From contig CAYPTH010000160.1 of the NCBI GenBank assembly GCA_964413635.1, forward strand, positions 1 to 5,769: DNA of 5,769 nucleotides, given 5' to 3'. Source of the stretch: CAYFQV01 sp964413635. Lineage in GTDB: Bacteria; Spirochaetota; Spirochaetia; DSM-27196; PWMO01. The notes under the pieces were generated by a model that was given only the letters and a program-made list of their open reading frames with translations, was not told where the DNA came from and did no database searches. Position numbers and translations under genes: made by a program. Positions 1 through 5,200 of this stretch are shown piece after piece; the stretch's first letter is position 1; the number at the start of each line of letters is the position of its first letter.

Positions 1-231
1 GATATGACCTGTGCTCCCGCTACCGAGGAAGGCTTCGCACACCTTTGCAGCGGCGAAGTCGACGCGTCGGTGGATACCAGCGAGCTCGAAGGCGCGACGC
101 TCATTGTCAGTACTGCGAAGGATCCGGATCAGAACGACAGCTCATTCGTCATGAAGCTGGAAATAACCAACTCAGCCTTCAACTCGGTATCTGAACCGAC
201 AATCGTCGTTTTCGACGGCACTGCTGAGTAG
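1..231 (+). CDS. Unidentified protein, C-terminal part (5' end outside the window)
   Basis: The reading frame is open from the first base (GAT, then ATG at 4) to a TAG at 229-231. No ribosome binding site can be seen before the ATG at 4, so I read this as the 3' end of a longer gene cut by the window edge. The visible 76 residues are acidic, with many Ser, Thr, Val and Asp, two Cys near the start (in MTCAP and HLCSG), and no membrane segment. The alternation of polar and Val/Ile residues towards the end (LEITNSAF, PTIVVFDGT) looks like beta structure, perhaps an exported or surface beta-sandwich domain, but that is a guess. I do not recognise the family. It converges on the minus-strand lipoprotein gene ending at 337. 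Confidence 0.55.
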   Translation, partial: DMTCAPATEEGFAHLCSGEVDASVDTSELEGATLIVSTAKDPDQNDSSFVMKLEITNSAFNSVSEPTIVVFDGTAE

Positions 232-247
232 GGAGACGTAGCGAGAG

Positions 248-279
248 GGTGACGGCCGCGCTCACCGGGCCGCGCCCGG
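248..279. other. GC-rich hairpins in the convergent gap
   Basis: The gap 232-336 between two converging genes holds two mutually exclusive hairpins. One is CCGGGC-CGC-GCCCGG at 265-279 (6-bp stem, 3-nt loop). The other is GGTGA at 248-252 pairing with TCACC at 262-266. No T-run follows in either direction, so this is not a canonical intrinsic terminator. It could weakly hinder transcription or help Rho-dependent ends. Chance structure in GC-rich DNA is equally possible. Confidence 0.25.
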
Positions 280-336
280 CGACCGTTCCCTCACCGGCCC
301 GCCCGGATTGCCGTCCCCGCTCGGCTTAGCGCGCCC

Positions 337-774
337 CTACTCGACCTCATCGAACTCGACCCGGGCCTGGATCTCCTCCTCGAGGAGCCAGCGGCCGTCG
401 ACCCTCTGCAGGGAAAACGTCAGCACCGTAGTCCCCGGAGTGCCCTCGGCGCCGGGAATTGCAACCTCAGCCTCCGCGCGGGACTCCTCCCGCACCGAGA
501 CGGTGCGAATCTCGTAGTCACGCAAGGCGTCCTGCGGCGGGGCTTGGGGATTGAGTAGGGCGAGGCTCCCCTCCGGCATGTCAACGAAGTATTCCTCAGC
601 CGCTTGAAAGTCTTGGTCGGCAACAGCGGTGAAGAAGCCCGAAATGGTGTCGCGAATCTCGGCCTCCGCCTCACCGCCGCTACACGCGGTAAAGGCCGTG
701 AGCGCCAGGCCCGCGCCGACGCAAACGGCAAGCGCCGTGCCCGCGCGAGTGTTCCGCGTGCGACGGCGCTGCAT
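337..774 (-). CDS. Small lipoprotein, possibly NTF2-like (DUF4878-like)
   Basis: This is a 145-residue protein if started at the ATG at 774; an in-frame ATG at 804 would add ten residues. From 774 the N-terminus is a lipoprotein signal: a very basic n-region (MQRRRTRNTR), a hydrophobic Ala/Leu/Val core at residues 11-27, and the lipobox-like FTAC with Cys31 followed by SGG. Residues 37-63 (IRDTISGFFTAVADQDFQAAEEYF) have the pattern of the first helices of NTF2-like/DUF4878 lipoproteins. The final strand pattern (VLTFSLQRVDGRWLLEEE) also fits such a fold, in which a phrase like 'v.g.Wli' closes the sheet. Function is unknown; it would sit on the inner or outer membrane facing the periplasm. 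Start 774 is preferred because it puts the basic residues directly before the core. Neither start has a Shine-Dalgarno. It lies 48 bp after the other lipoprotein gene and is probably co-transcribed with it. Confidence 0.72.
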   Translation of the reverse strand: MQRRRTRNTRAGTALAVCVGAGLALTAFTACSGGEAEAEIRDTISGFFTAVADQDFQAAEEYFVDMPEGSLALLNPQAPPQDALRDYEIRTVSVREESRAEAEVAIPGAEGTPGTTVLTFSLQRVDGRWLLEEEIQARVEFDEVE

Positions 775-822
775 GGTGGAAGAGTGGTGTGAACGGCCGG
801 TCATAGGTGGGTCAGCGGCGAC

Positions 823-1206
823 TTAGTTATAACTGACGATTGTCCCGGTCACCTTGATGGTTCGTGGGGAGTAGAGCGCGGCGGTTGCGCCGTTGAGCAG
901 CATGTCGGTGAAGGTTGTCTTGTACTCAATGGTTACGTCAATTGCGGCGTCACCGGACACCTTGTCGATCTCCCGGCGAATCTCTTGGAAAATGCGCTCA
1001 TCCGGCTGATTCAGCGAAATGAGACCGTATCCAGTGCCGGACCCGAGAAGCTGCGTATCCTTCATCGTGATCTCGAATTCCTTGACGACGGAGTAGCTCT
1101 CGAGGTCCTTCTGCATCTGCAGACCCTGAAAGCTCACGGTTGTACACGAGGCCAGGACAAACAACACCAGCCCGGTTAGGGCCGCAAGGCGAATAGGCTT
1201 CTTCAT
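823..1206 (-). CDS. Small lipoprotein of unknown function
   Basis: This is a 127-residue protein. The start at 1206 is fixed by a strong Shine-Dalgarno AAGGAGGT (minus strand, 1218-1211) four bases before the ATG; the upstream in-frame ATGs have none and lie in the promoter. The N-terminus MKKPIRLAALTGLVLFVLASC is a lipoprotein signal peptide with lipobox LASC, Cys21 being the lipidated residue. The mature part has a middle section with Gly-rich GSGTGYG (residues 55-61). Its C-terminal section, GDAAIDVTIEYKTTF then SPRTIKVTGTIVSYN, resembles small envelope lipoproteins that end in two beta strands, though I cannot name a family. It is the first gene of a likely two-gene minus-strand unit with the lipoprotein gene at 774-337, and it is driven by the promoter at 1244-1272. 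Confidence 0.85.
   Translation of the reverse strand: MKKPIRLAALTGLVLFVLASCTTVSFQGLQMQKDLESYSVVKEFEITMKDTQLLGSGTGYGLISLNQPDERIFQEIRREIDKVSGDAAIDVTIEYKTTFTDMLLNGATAALYSPRTIKVTGTIVSYN
826..831 (-). promoter_or_regulatory. Possible -10 box upstream of the second lipoprotein gene
   Basis: On the minus strand TATAAC (5 of 6 to the -10 consensus) overlaps the end of the lipoprotein gene at 1206-823. The only -35-like element is GTGACC at a short 15-bp spacing. The box lies within the perfect 10-bp palindrome AGTTATAACT (825-834). It could give a separate transcript for the gene at 774-337, but the support is weak. Confidence 0.22.
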
Positions 1207-1217
1207 GCGTACCTCCT

Positions 1218-1230
1218 TGGGATGATCCCA
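1218..1230. repeat. Palindrome TGGGAT-G-ATCCCA in the lipoprotein leader
   Basis: This is a perfect inverted repeat with six-base arms around one central base. It sits just upstream of, and touches, the Shine-Dalgarno of the lipoprotein gene at 1206-823, and downstream of that gene's predicted transcription start. A related GGGATGAT recurs at 1241-1248, overlapping the -10 box. It could be an operator or a small leader structure, or chance. Confidence 0.35.
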
Positions 1231-1243
1231 GGTTATTTTGGGG

Positions 1244-1272
1244 ATGATACGACCAGGCGAGACCTGTGTCAA
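1244..1272 (-). promoter_or_regulatory. Sigma-70-type promoter for the lipoprotein genes
   Basis: Read on the minus strand, a perfect -35 TTGACA (1272-1267) is followed by a 17-bp spacer and then TATCAT (1249-1244), 5 of 6 to the -10 consensus. Transcription would start near 1237, giving a leader of about 30 bases to the ATG at 1206. It faces away from the transporter promoter in the same intergenic region. Confidence 0.75.
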
Positions 1273-1289
1273 TGCATTAATACATTTTT

Positions 1290-1307
1290 CATATTTCCTC
1301 AAATATG
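1290..1307. promoter_or_regulatory. Candidate operator: CATATTT-CCTC-AAATATG inverted repeat
   Basis: This is a perfect 7-bp inverted repeat with a 4-bp centre, in the AT-rich middle of the divergent region. It lies 18 bp upstream of the -35 box of the lipoprotein promoter and about 40 bp upstream of the transporter promoter elements. The size and symmetry fit a site for a dimeric helix-turn-helix repressor. A second imperfect palindrome, ATGCATTAATACAT (1272-1285), abuts the lipoprotein -35 box. No regulator gene is in the window, so the cognate protein is unknown. Confidence 0.45.
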
Positions 1308-1343
1308 CCCGGAATGCCCGCGGGCGCGTGTTCCGACAAATAC

Positions 1344-1372
1344 TTGATATACTTTATCGATTTTATTAGGAT
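1344..1372 (+). promoter_or_regulatory. Promoter for the transporter/msrA genes (two overlapping readings)
   Basis: One reading is an extended -10 promoter, TG-A-TATACT (1345-1353), with start near 1360 and a leader of about 30 bases. The other is -35 TTGATA (1344-1349), 17-bp spacer, -10 TAGGAT (1367-1372), with start near 1379. The second would place the transcript start right at the Shine-Dalgarno GGAGG (1379-1383), so the first is more comfortable. Both may be used. Confidence 0.55.
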
Positions 1373-1389
1373 TAGGACGGAGGTCGAGC

Positions 1390-1956
1390 ATGATAGATTT
1401 TCTCTCACAGAGCTGGCCATGGTACGTTGCGGGCCCCCTCCTGGGCCTCATGGTGCCCTTGCTGCTGTTCATTGGAAATAAGCAATTCGGCATTTCCTCA
1501 TCCCTTCAGCACATCTGCACTGTGACGATGAAGCCCAACGCCGACTACTTCAAGTACGACGTAAAGGAGAAGGGCTGGAGTCTCCACCTCGCAGCGGGGG
1601 TGATTATTGGGGCGGCAATCGCCGCGCTCTTCTTGGATGGAACGCAGGCACCGGCGATAACGGATGCCGCCCGGGACATGTTTGCGGCCTGGGGCCTATC
1701 CGGGGCAACCGGTCTCATGCCACCTGAGCTCTTTGCGTTGGAAAACCTCGTGTCGCTTCCCACGCTCATTGCGCTTCTGCTGGGTGGATTCTTGGTTGGC
1801 TTTGGTGCGCGCTACGCGAACGGCTGTACCTCCGGTCACGCAATCATGGGGCTCTCCCTGTTGAACCTCGGCTCACTTGTGGCGGTCATCGGCTTCTTCA
1901 TCGGCGGGCTGATCGTGTCCAACTTCGTCGTTCCGGCACTCTTGAGTCTCATCTAG
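1390..1956 (+). CDS. YeeE/YedE-family sulfur transporter, N-terminal half protein (PmpA-like)
   Basis: This is a 188-residue integral membrane protein, started at the ATG six bases after GGAGG. It begins SQSWPWYVAGPLLGL, then a membrane helix (about 11-28), then NKQFGISSSLQHIC with Cys43 in a likely re-entrant segment. Further hydrophobic segments lie at about 64-82, 121-139 and 160-187. The signature GFGARYANGCTSGH at 137-150 is the YeeE/YedE (DUF395, thiosulfate transporter TsuA) motif; its Cys146 should be a substrate-relaying cysteine. In E. coli YeeE both halves are one polypeptide of about 350 residues. Here the second half is a separate gene 21 bp downstream, as in PmpA/PmpB-type pairs. 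The family is known to import thiosulfate or related sulfur compounds through conserved cysteines; the actual substrate here is inferred. Confidence 0.88.
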   Translation: MIDFLSQSWPWYVAGPLLGLMVPLLLFIGNKQFGISSSLQHICTVTMKPNADYFKYDVKEKGWSLHLAAGVIIGAAIAALFLDGTQAPAITDAARDMFAAWGLSGATGLMPPELFALENLVSLPTLIALLLGGFLVGFGARYANGCTSGHAIMGLSLLNLGSLVAVIGFFIGGLIVSNFVVPALLSLI

Positions 1957-1977
1957 GCGCACAGAGGAGAAGACACA

Positions 1978-2391
1978 ATGAAGAACCTGAAGTTTCTTGC
2001 GGCAGGCATTTTCTTTGGCATCGTCCTGGTAAAGGGCGAGGTCATTTCCTGGTACCGCATTCAAGAGATGTTCCACTTCCAATCCTTCCACATGTACGGC
2101 GTCATTGGGAGCGCCGTCGTTGTGGGTGTCATCTCGGTGCTGCTAATCCGGCTGTTCAATCTCAAGGCCTTCGGGGGAGCCGACATCGACCTAACTCCGA
2201 AGCCCTTCAACAAGGTAGGAAACATAACCGGAGGGACCATCTTCGGCTTCGGCTGGGCGCTCACCGGCGCCTGTCCCGGTCCCCTGTACGCCCTTCTGGG
2301 CACCGGATACTGGTCAGTCCTCTTGGCTCTCGCCGGCGCGGTCCTCGGCGCACTGGCCTACGGCTACGCACGACCGCGACTGCCGCATTGA
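1978..2391 (+). CDS. YeeE/YedE-family sulfur transporter, C-terminal half protein (PmpB-like, DUF6691-like)
   Basis: This is a 137-residue membrane protein. The ATG lies eight bases after GAGGAG (1964-1969) and 21 bp after the partner gene, so the two are translated from one message. The order is: helix 4-18; the conserved stretch KGEVISWYRIQEMFHFQSFH (19-38); helix about 41-60; a short cytoplasmic or periplasmic loop with DLTPKPFNK (71-79); then the signature GFGWALTGACPGPLYALLGTG (90-110) with Cys99; and a last helix about 112-130 ending in RPRLPH. The GxCPGP cysteine is the second-half counterpart of the GCTSGH cysteine in the partner. The two proteins should therefore assemble into one pore with the cysteines passing the sulfur substrate inward. 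No TusA/YeeD-like carrier or rhodanese, which often accompanies such transporters, is in the window. Confidence 0.87.
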   Translation: MKNLKFLAAGIFFGIVLVKGEVISWYRIQEMFHFQSFHMYGVIGSAVVVGVISVLLIRLFNLKAFGGADIDLTPKPFNKVGNITGGTIFGFGWALTGACPGPLYALLGTGYWSVLLALAGAVLGALAYGYARPRLPH

Positions 2392-2480
2392 GGCAAATCT
2401 CACAAGGGCATCACATTTCGGCTCGTTTTCGTTGTCTGCTTCTTCACGGCACCATACTTTCAAGCACGGAGGTACTTGCA

Positions 2481-3107
2481 ATGAAGCGAGCCATGTTCGT
2501 ACTGACAGTGACGGCACTCATCCTCATGGGAGGAATTGTCTCCCTTGGGGCACAAGAGCGGGCTGAGGCGTACTTTGCCGGCGGATGCTTCTGGTGCATG
2601 GAGCCCCCCTACGACGATGTCGACGGTGTCATTGAGACCATCTCAGGTTATACCGGAGGTAACGTGGAAGACCCGAGCTACCGTGAGGTCGTTCGCGGTG
2701 GGACCGGCCACACCGAGGCGGTCAAGATCGTCTACGACCCCAGCAAGGTAAGTTACGAGGACCTGCTCTACATCTTCTGGCGAAACATTGACCCATTGGA
2801 CGCCGGCGGCCAGTTCTGCGACCGAGGCAACTCCTATCGAACCGGAATCTTCTACGCCAACCCGGAGCAACGACGTCTGGCCCAGCAGAGCAAACGCGAG
2901 CTCGACCGCTCGGACAAATTCTCCAAAAAGATAGTCACCGAGATCGAAGAGCTCGACGAGTTCTACCGCGCCGAGGAATACCACCAGAACTACTACGAGA
3001 AGAATCCCTCCCGCTACTCCTTCTACCGTGCGAGTTGCGGTCGGGATGCGCGACTTCGGCAGCTCTGGGGACGCGAGGGCGGCACTCACTCACCGCCGCA
3101 AGGCTGA
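2481..3107 (+). CDS. msrA: Exported peptide methionine sulfoxide reductase A
   Basis: This is a 208-residue protein that reduces the S-form of methionine sulfoxide in proteins. The ATG at 2481 follows GGAGGT (2468-2473) by seven bases; the frame is open back to 2388 without a ribosome site there. Residues 1-24 (MKRAMFVLTVTALILMGGIV...LGA) form a Sec signal peptide, probably cut after LGA, so the enzyme acts in the periplasm or outside. The catalytic motif is GCFWC with nucleophile Cys36. Glu79 (in GHTEAV), Asp114 and Tyr119 (in QFCDRGNSYR) match the E. coli active-site Glu, Asp and Tyr by spacing. Cys186 near the C-terminus (YRASCGRD) is the likely resolving cysteine. No MsrB domain or gene is present. 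It lies 89 bp after the transporter pair. No strong promoter is visible in that gap (only TTGTCT with CATACT at short spacing), so read-through from 1344 is likely. Confidence 0.93.
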   Translation: MKRAMFVLTVTALILMGGIVSLGAQERAEAYFAGGCFWCMEPPYDDVDGVIETISGYTGGNVEDPSYREVVRGGTGHTEAVKIVYDPSKVSYEDLLYIFWRNIDPLDAGGQFCDRGNSYRTGIFYANPEQRRLAQQSKRELDRSDKFSKKIVTEIEELDEFYRAEEYHQNYYEKNPSRYSFYRASCGRDARLRQLWGREGGTHSPPQG

Positions 3108-3147
3108 TCCCCTAACCCGCAGCGGCGGCCCACGGCGGTGCGGCGAC

Positions 3148-3168
3148 GGCCCGCGCCTGCGTCGGGCC
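3148..3168 (+). terminator. Weak hairpin after msrA
   Basis: GGCCCG (3148-3153) and CGGGCC (3163-3168) form a 6-bp GC stem with a 9-nt loop, followed only by TT. It might partly end the msrA transcript before the next promoter. The missing U-run makes a true intrinsic terminator doubtful. Confidence 0.22.
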
Positions 3169-3174
3169 TTCCAC

Positions 3175-3204
3175 TTGTACCCCGCAAATGCCATGCCCTA
3201 CACT
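3175..3204 (+). promoter_or_regulatory. Possible promoter for the TrmH-like gene
   Basis: TTGTAC (3175-3180), an 18-bp spacer and TACACT (3199-3204) form a modest sigma-70-like promoter, with transcription start near 3211, about 20 bases before the coding region. The 126-bp gap after msrA and the unrelated function of the next gene make a separate promoter likely. Confidence 0.38.
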
Positions 3205-3233
3205 CTCCCTATCGCGAGGAAAGGGTGTTGGAC

Positions 3234-3908
3234 ATGCCGGCAGATCCGAGGCTCATAGAGTTCCTATCCCAGTTCGTAACCGATGCCCGGAGGAACCGCA
3301 TGGAGGCGGCGCTGGCGCAGCGCACGCGCTACCTGACGGTTGCCCTGGAGGACATCTACCAATCCCACAACGCCAGCGCCGTCCTGCGCAGCTGCGACGG
3401 GCTGGGGATACAGGACGTCCACGTCATAGAGAACCGCAATCCCTACAAGGTGAATCCGGACGTCGCTCTGGGAACTTCCCAGTGGCTCACCATTCACACC
3501 TACAGGGATGGACAGCACAATACACGTGCCGCCTTCGACGAGATGCGACGGCGTGGCTACCGTGTAGTGGCGACGGCACCGCATCGCGGAGACATCGATC
3601 TCGAGGATTTCGCAATTGAAGAGGGACCTGTCGCCCTGGTCTTCGGCAATGAGCTCGACGGTCTCACCGACGTCGCCCTGGACAACGCGGATGCGTACCT
3701 GCGTATACCCATGAGGGGTTTCGTCGACAGCTTCAACATCTCCGTTTCGGCGGCACTGTGCATGCACCACCTCACGCACCGAATGCGAAGTCGAGGCGTC
3801 ACGTGGCAACTCTCGGAAACTGAAGCACGGGAGCTTCGTCTGAGCTGGCTCCGCCGGTCCATCCGCCGGTCGGACGCGTTGGAGGCGCAGTACCACGAAT
3901 GCAACTGA
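3234..3908 (+). CDS. trmH: TrmH-family (SpoU) tRNA 2'-O-ribose methyltransferase, probably tRNA Gm18
   Basis: From the ATG at 3234 this is 224 residues, a normal size for TrmH. All three SpoU/TrmH motifs are present. Motif 1 is HNASAVLRSCDGLG (45-58), with Arg52 matching the catalytic Arg. Motif 2 is LVFGNELDGLT (135-145). Motif 3 is IPMRGFVDSFNISVSAAL (158-175), which forms the trefoil knot that binds S-adenosylmethionine. The N-terminal helical region (RNRMEAALAQRTRYLTVALEDIYQSHN) and the TSQWLTIHTY phrase match TrmH of the Gm18 type rather than the larger TrmL or RlmB proteins. It would methylate G18 of the tRNA D-loop in the cytoplasm. The start is uncertain: AGGA (3217-3220) is better spaced for TTG 3228 (7 bases) or GTG 3225 (4 bases), which would add two or three residues. 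Confidence 0.85.
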   Translation: MPADPRLIEFLSQFVTDARRNRMEAALAQRTRYLTVALEDIYQSHNASAVLRSCDGLGIQDVHVIENRNPYKVNPDVALGTSQWLTIHTYRDGQHNTRAAFDEMRRRGYRVVATAPHRGDIDLEDFAIEEGPVALVFGNELDGLTDVALDNADAYLRIPMRGFVDSFNISVSAALCMHHLTHRMRSRGVTWQLSETEARELRLSWLRRSIRRSDALEAQYHECN

Positions 3909-3954
3909 GTGATGGGTGGATTCTGATTATCCTGGGCGCCTTTCTCATGGCCCG

Positions 3955-5031
3955 CTAGCCGAGGCTCGACCACACTTCGAGCTTCCCCTTGGTCCGCCGA
4001 ATCACTTCGTTGGTGAACTCATCCGTCTTGGCGGAACCGCCGAGGTCTGAGGTCCGCAGCCCGTCGTAGACGGCCTCAAGCGTTGCCTCGTAGAGGGAGC
4101 GACTGGCGCGCTTTGCGCCGTTTCCCTCGACGAAGGAGAGAAGTGCCGCCACCGCGAGAATCATTGCCATGGGATTGGCCACATTGCGCCCTTCGAGCGC
4201 GGGGGCTGTGCCGTGCGGTGCCTCGGCCATGACGGAGCTAACCTCACCCTCCTCGATGGCAATGACCATTGATTCCGACCCGGCAATGGAACCGAACATC
4301 TGCAAGACCATGTCCGAGAGAAGATCGCCGTCGCGGTTGAGACTGGGAATCACCAAGGGATCCCCGGAGGTGGCTAAGAGCAGCGCAAAGGTGGCGTCGA
4401 TCAGCTGGGGCTCGTAGCGGACATCTGGATAGCGCTTCGACGCAGCGTCGAGCTCTTCCTTGAACATGCCTTCGTACACCGGACTCACGGTGAACTTGGG
4501 CCCACCGAAAACCTTGGCGCCGGTACGGCGTCCGTGTTGAAAGGCGTACTCGGCAACGGCGCGACAGACGCGGCGGCTAATCTTCTCCGTCCGGTAGGCA
4601 ACCTCATCCGGCTCACCGTCCGGGCCTTCCCGCCACTCCGTTGCGCCGTAGGCGTCGTCCCGGGCCATGCGGACCACGCTGATGGGGGCGTGGACACCGG
4701 CAACGGGTATGACGCCGGGAATGCGCCGTCCGGTGCGGAGGATGACATCGGCATTCATCTCCTCTCTGAGGATCTTGTTCGGGCTCCCCACGCCGCCGCT
4801 TTCCTCCGGCGTCACAGTAGCGGCTTTGAGAGCAAGCCGATGTTCCCGTATTGCCTGACCTGCCTCGTAGACTACCTTGTTTTCCGTCTTGCGACGATTT
4901 TCCAGGGACAAGTCGAAGCGGAGGAGCTCGCAGTCCACCTCTCCGGATACGACCTCCAACACACGCAGCGCTTCCTCGAGAAGCTCCTGTCCGGTTTGGT
5001 CACCTTCGAGTACGACGATTTTCCTGCTCAT
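3955..5031 (-). CDS. Isocitrate/isopropylmalate dehydrogenase family protein, likely isocitrate dehydrogenase
   Basis: This is a 358-residue beta-decarboxylating dehydrogenase, starting at the ATG at 5031 (MSRKIVVLEGDQTGQ). Compared with E. coli isocitrate dehydrogenase, Ser83 and Asn85 (in GSPNKILR), Arg89, Arg99, Arg121 and Tyr128 fall at the spacing of Ser113, Asn115, Arg119, Arg129, Arg153 and Tyr160. Lys179 (GPKFTV) matches Lys230. Asp212, Asp236 and Asp240 (LNRDGDLLSD) match the metal-binding aspartates. Ser and Asn before the first Arg favour isocitrate over isopropylmalate. The cofactor loop HGTAPALEGRNVANP (273-287) lacks the Lys-Tyr pair of NADP enzymes, so NAD is more likely. The usual GDGIGP is GDQTGQ here. 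No leu or other TCA genes are nearby to settle the substrate. The gene converges on trmH with a 46-bp gap and no clear terminator. Confidence 0.85.
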   Translation of the reverse strand: MSRKIVVLEGDQTGQELLEEALRVLEVVSGEVDCELLRFDLSLENRRKTENKVVYEAGQAIREHRLALKAATVTPEESGGVGSPNKILREEMNADVILRTGRRIPGVIPVAGVHAPISVVRMARDDAYGATEWREGPDGEPDEVAYRTEKISRRVCRAVAEYAFQHGRRTGAKVFGGPKFTVSPVYEGMFKEELDAASKRYPDVRYEPQLIDATFALLLATSGDPLVIPSLNRDGDLLSDMVLQMFGSIAGSESMVIAIEEGEVSSVMAEAPHGTAPALEGRNVANPMAMILAVAALLSFVEGNGAKRASRSLYEATLEAVYDGLRTSDLGGSAKTDEFTNEVIRRTKGKLEVWSSLG

Positions 5032-5038
5032 GCCGGGC

Positions 5039-5067
5039 ATCCTACGAGGCAGCGGCGGCGGGGTCAA
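5039..5067 (-). promoter_or_regulatory. Promoter placing transcription start at the dehydrogenase ATG
   Basis: On the minus strand TTGACC (5067-5062), an exact 17-bp spacer and TAGGAT (5044-5039) precede the ATG at 5031. Normal -10 to start spacing puts +1 at about 5032, one base before the ATG. This fits the lack of a convincing Shine-Dalgarno, so the message may be leaderless. If the true promoter is further upstream, AGG within TAGGAT could act as a weak ribosome site. Confidence 0.45.
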
Positions 5068-5110
5068 CGCGCACGCCGGCGCGAGCCGTACCCAGGCATC
5101 ACGGCCCCAA

Positions 5111-5200
5111 AAATGCAAAATAACCCAAGATTTCGGTAGAAAAATGCAAGAAATTTCCTTTGAGCCGCGTTATGACCTTGCAAGAGCGCCTGGAAATGCA
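5111..5200 (+). repeat. Three phased AAATGCA boxes upstream of the small exported protein gene
   Basis: AAATGCA occurs at 5111-5117, 5142-5148 and 5194-5200. The first two are part of the longer direct repeat AAAAATGCAA (5109-5118, 5140-5149). Offsets are 31 and 52 bp, close to three and five helical turns, so all face the same side of the DNA. The third abuts the predicted -10 box. They may be regulator sites; the short length leaves chance possible. Confidence 0.35.

Noticed and set aside
1316..1325. GCCCGCGGGC palindrome in the divergent region as a regulatory site.
   Set aside because: It is a short all-GC self-complementary stretch, easily found by chance in this GC-rich DNA, and less convincing than the AT-rich palindrome at 1290-1307.
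1299..1493. 64-residue minus-strand frame across the divergent promoter region.
   Set aside because: It overlaps the transporter start and promoter elements, has no ribosome site and no recognisable content.
2643..3089. 148-residue minus-strand frame opposite msrA, rich in Val and Leu.
   Set aside because: It is the antisense of MsrA with no ribosome site. Its hydrophobicity follows from the antisense of Asp, Glu, Lys and Asn codons.
3557..3973. 138-residue minus-strand frame, and a longer one at 3264-3896, opposite trmH.
   Set aside because: These are shadows of the TrmH-like gene, whose three family motifs are on the + strand. The antisense frames show no recognisable domain or ribosome site.
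4534..5139. 201-residue + strand frame opposite the dehydrogenase gene.
   Set aside because: The minus strand encodes a complete dehydrogenase with all catalytic residues. The + frame is a low-complexity Arg/Gly/Ala-rich shadow without a plausible start.
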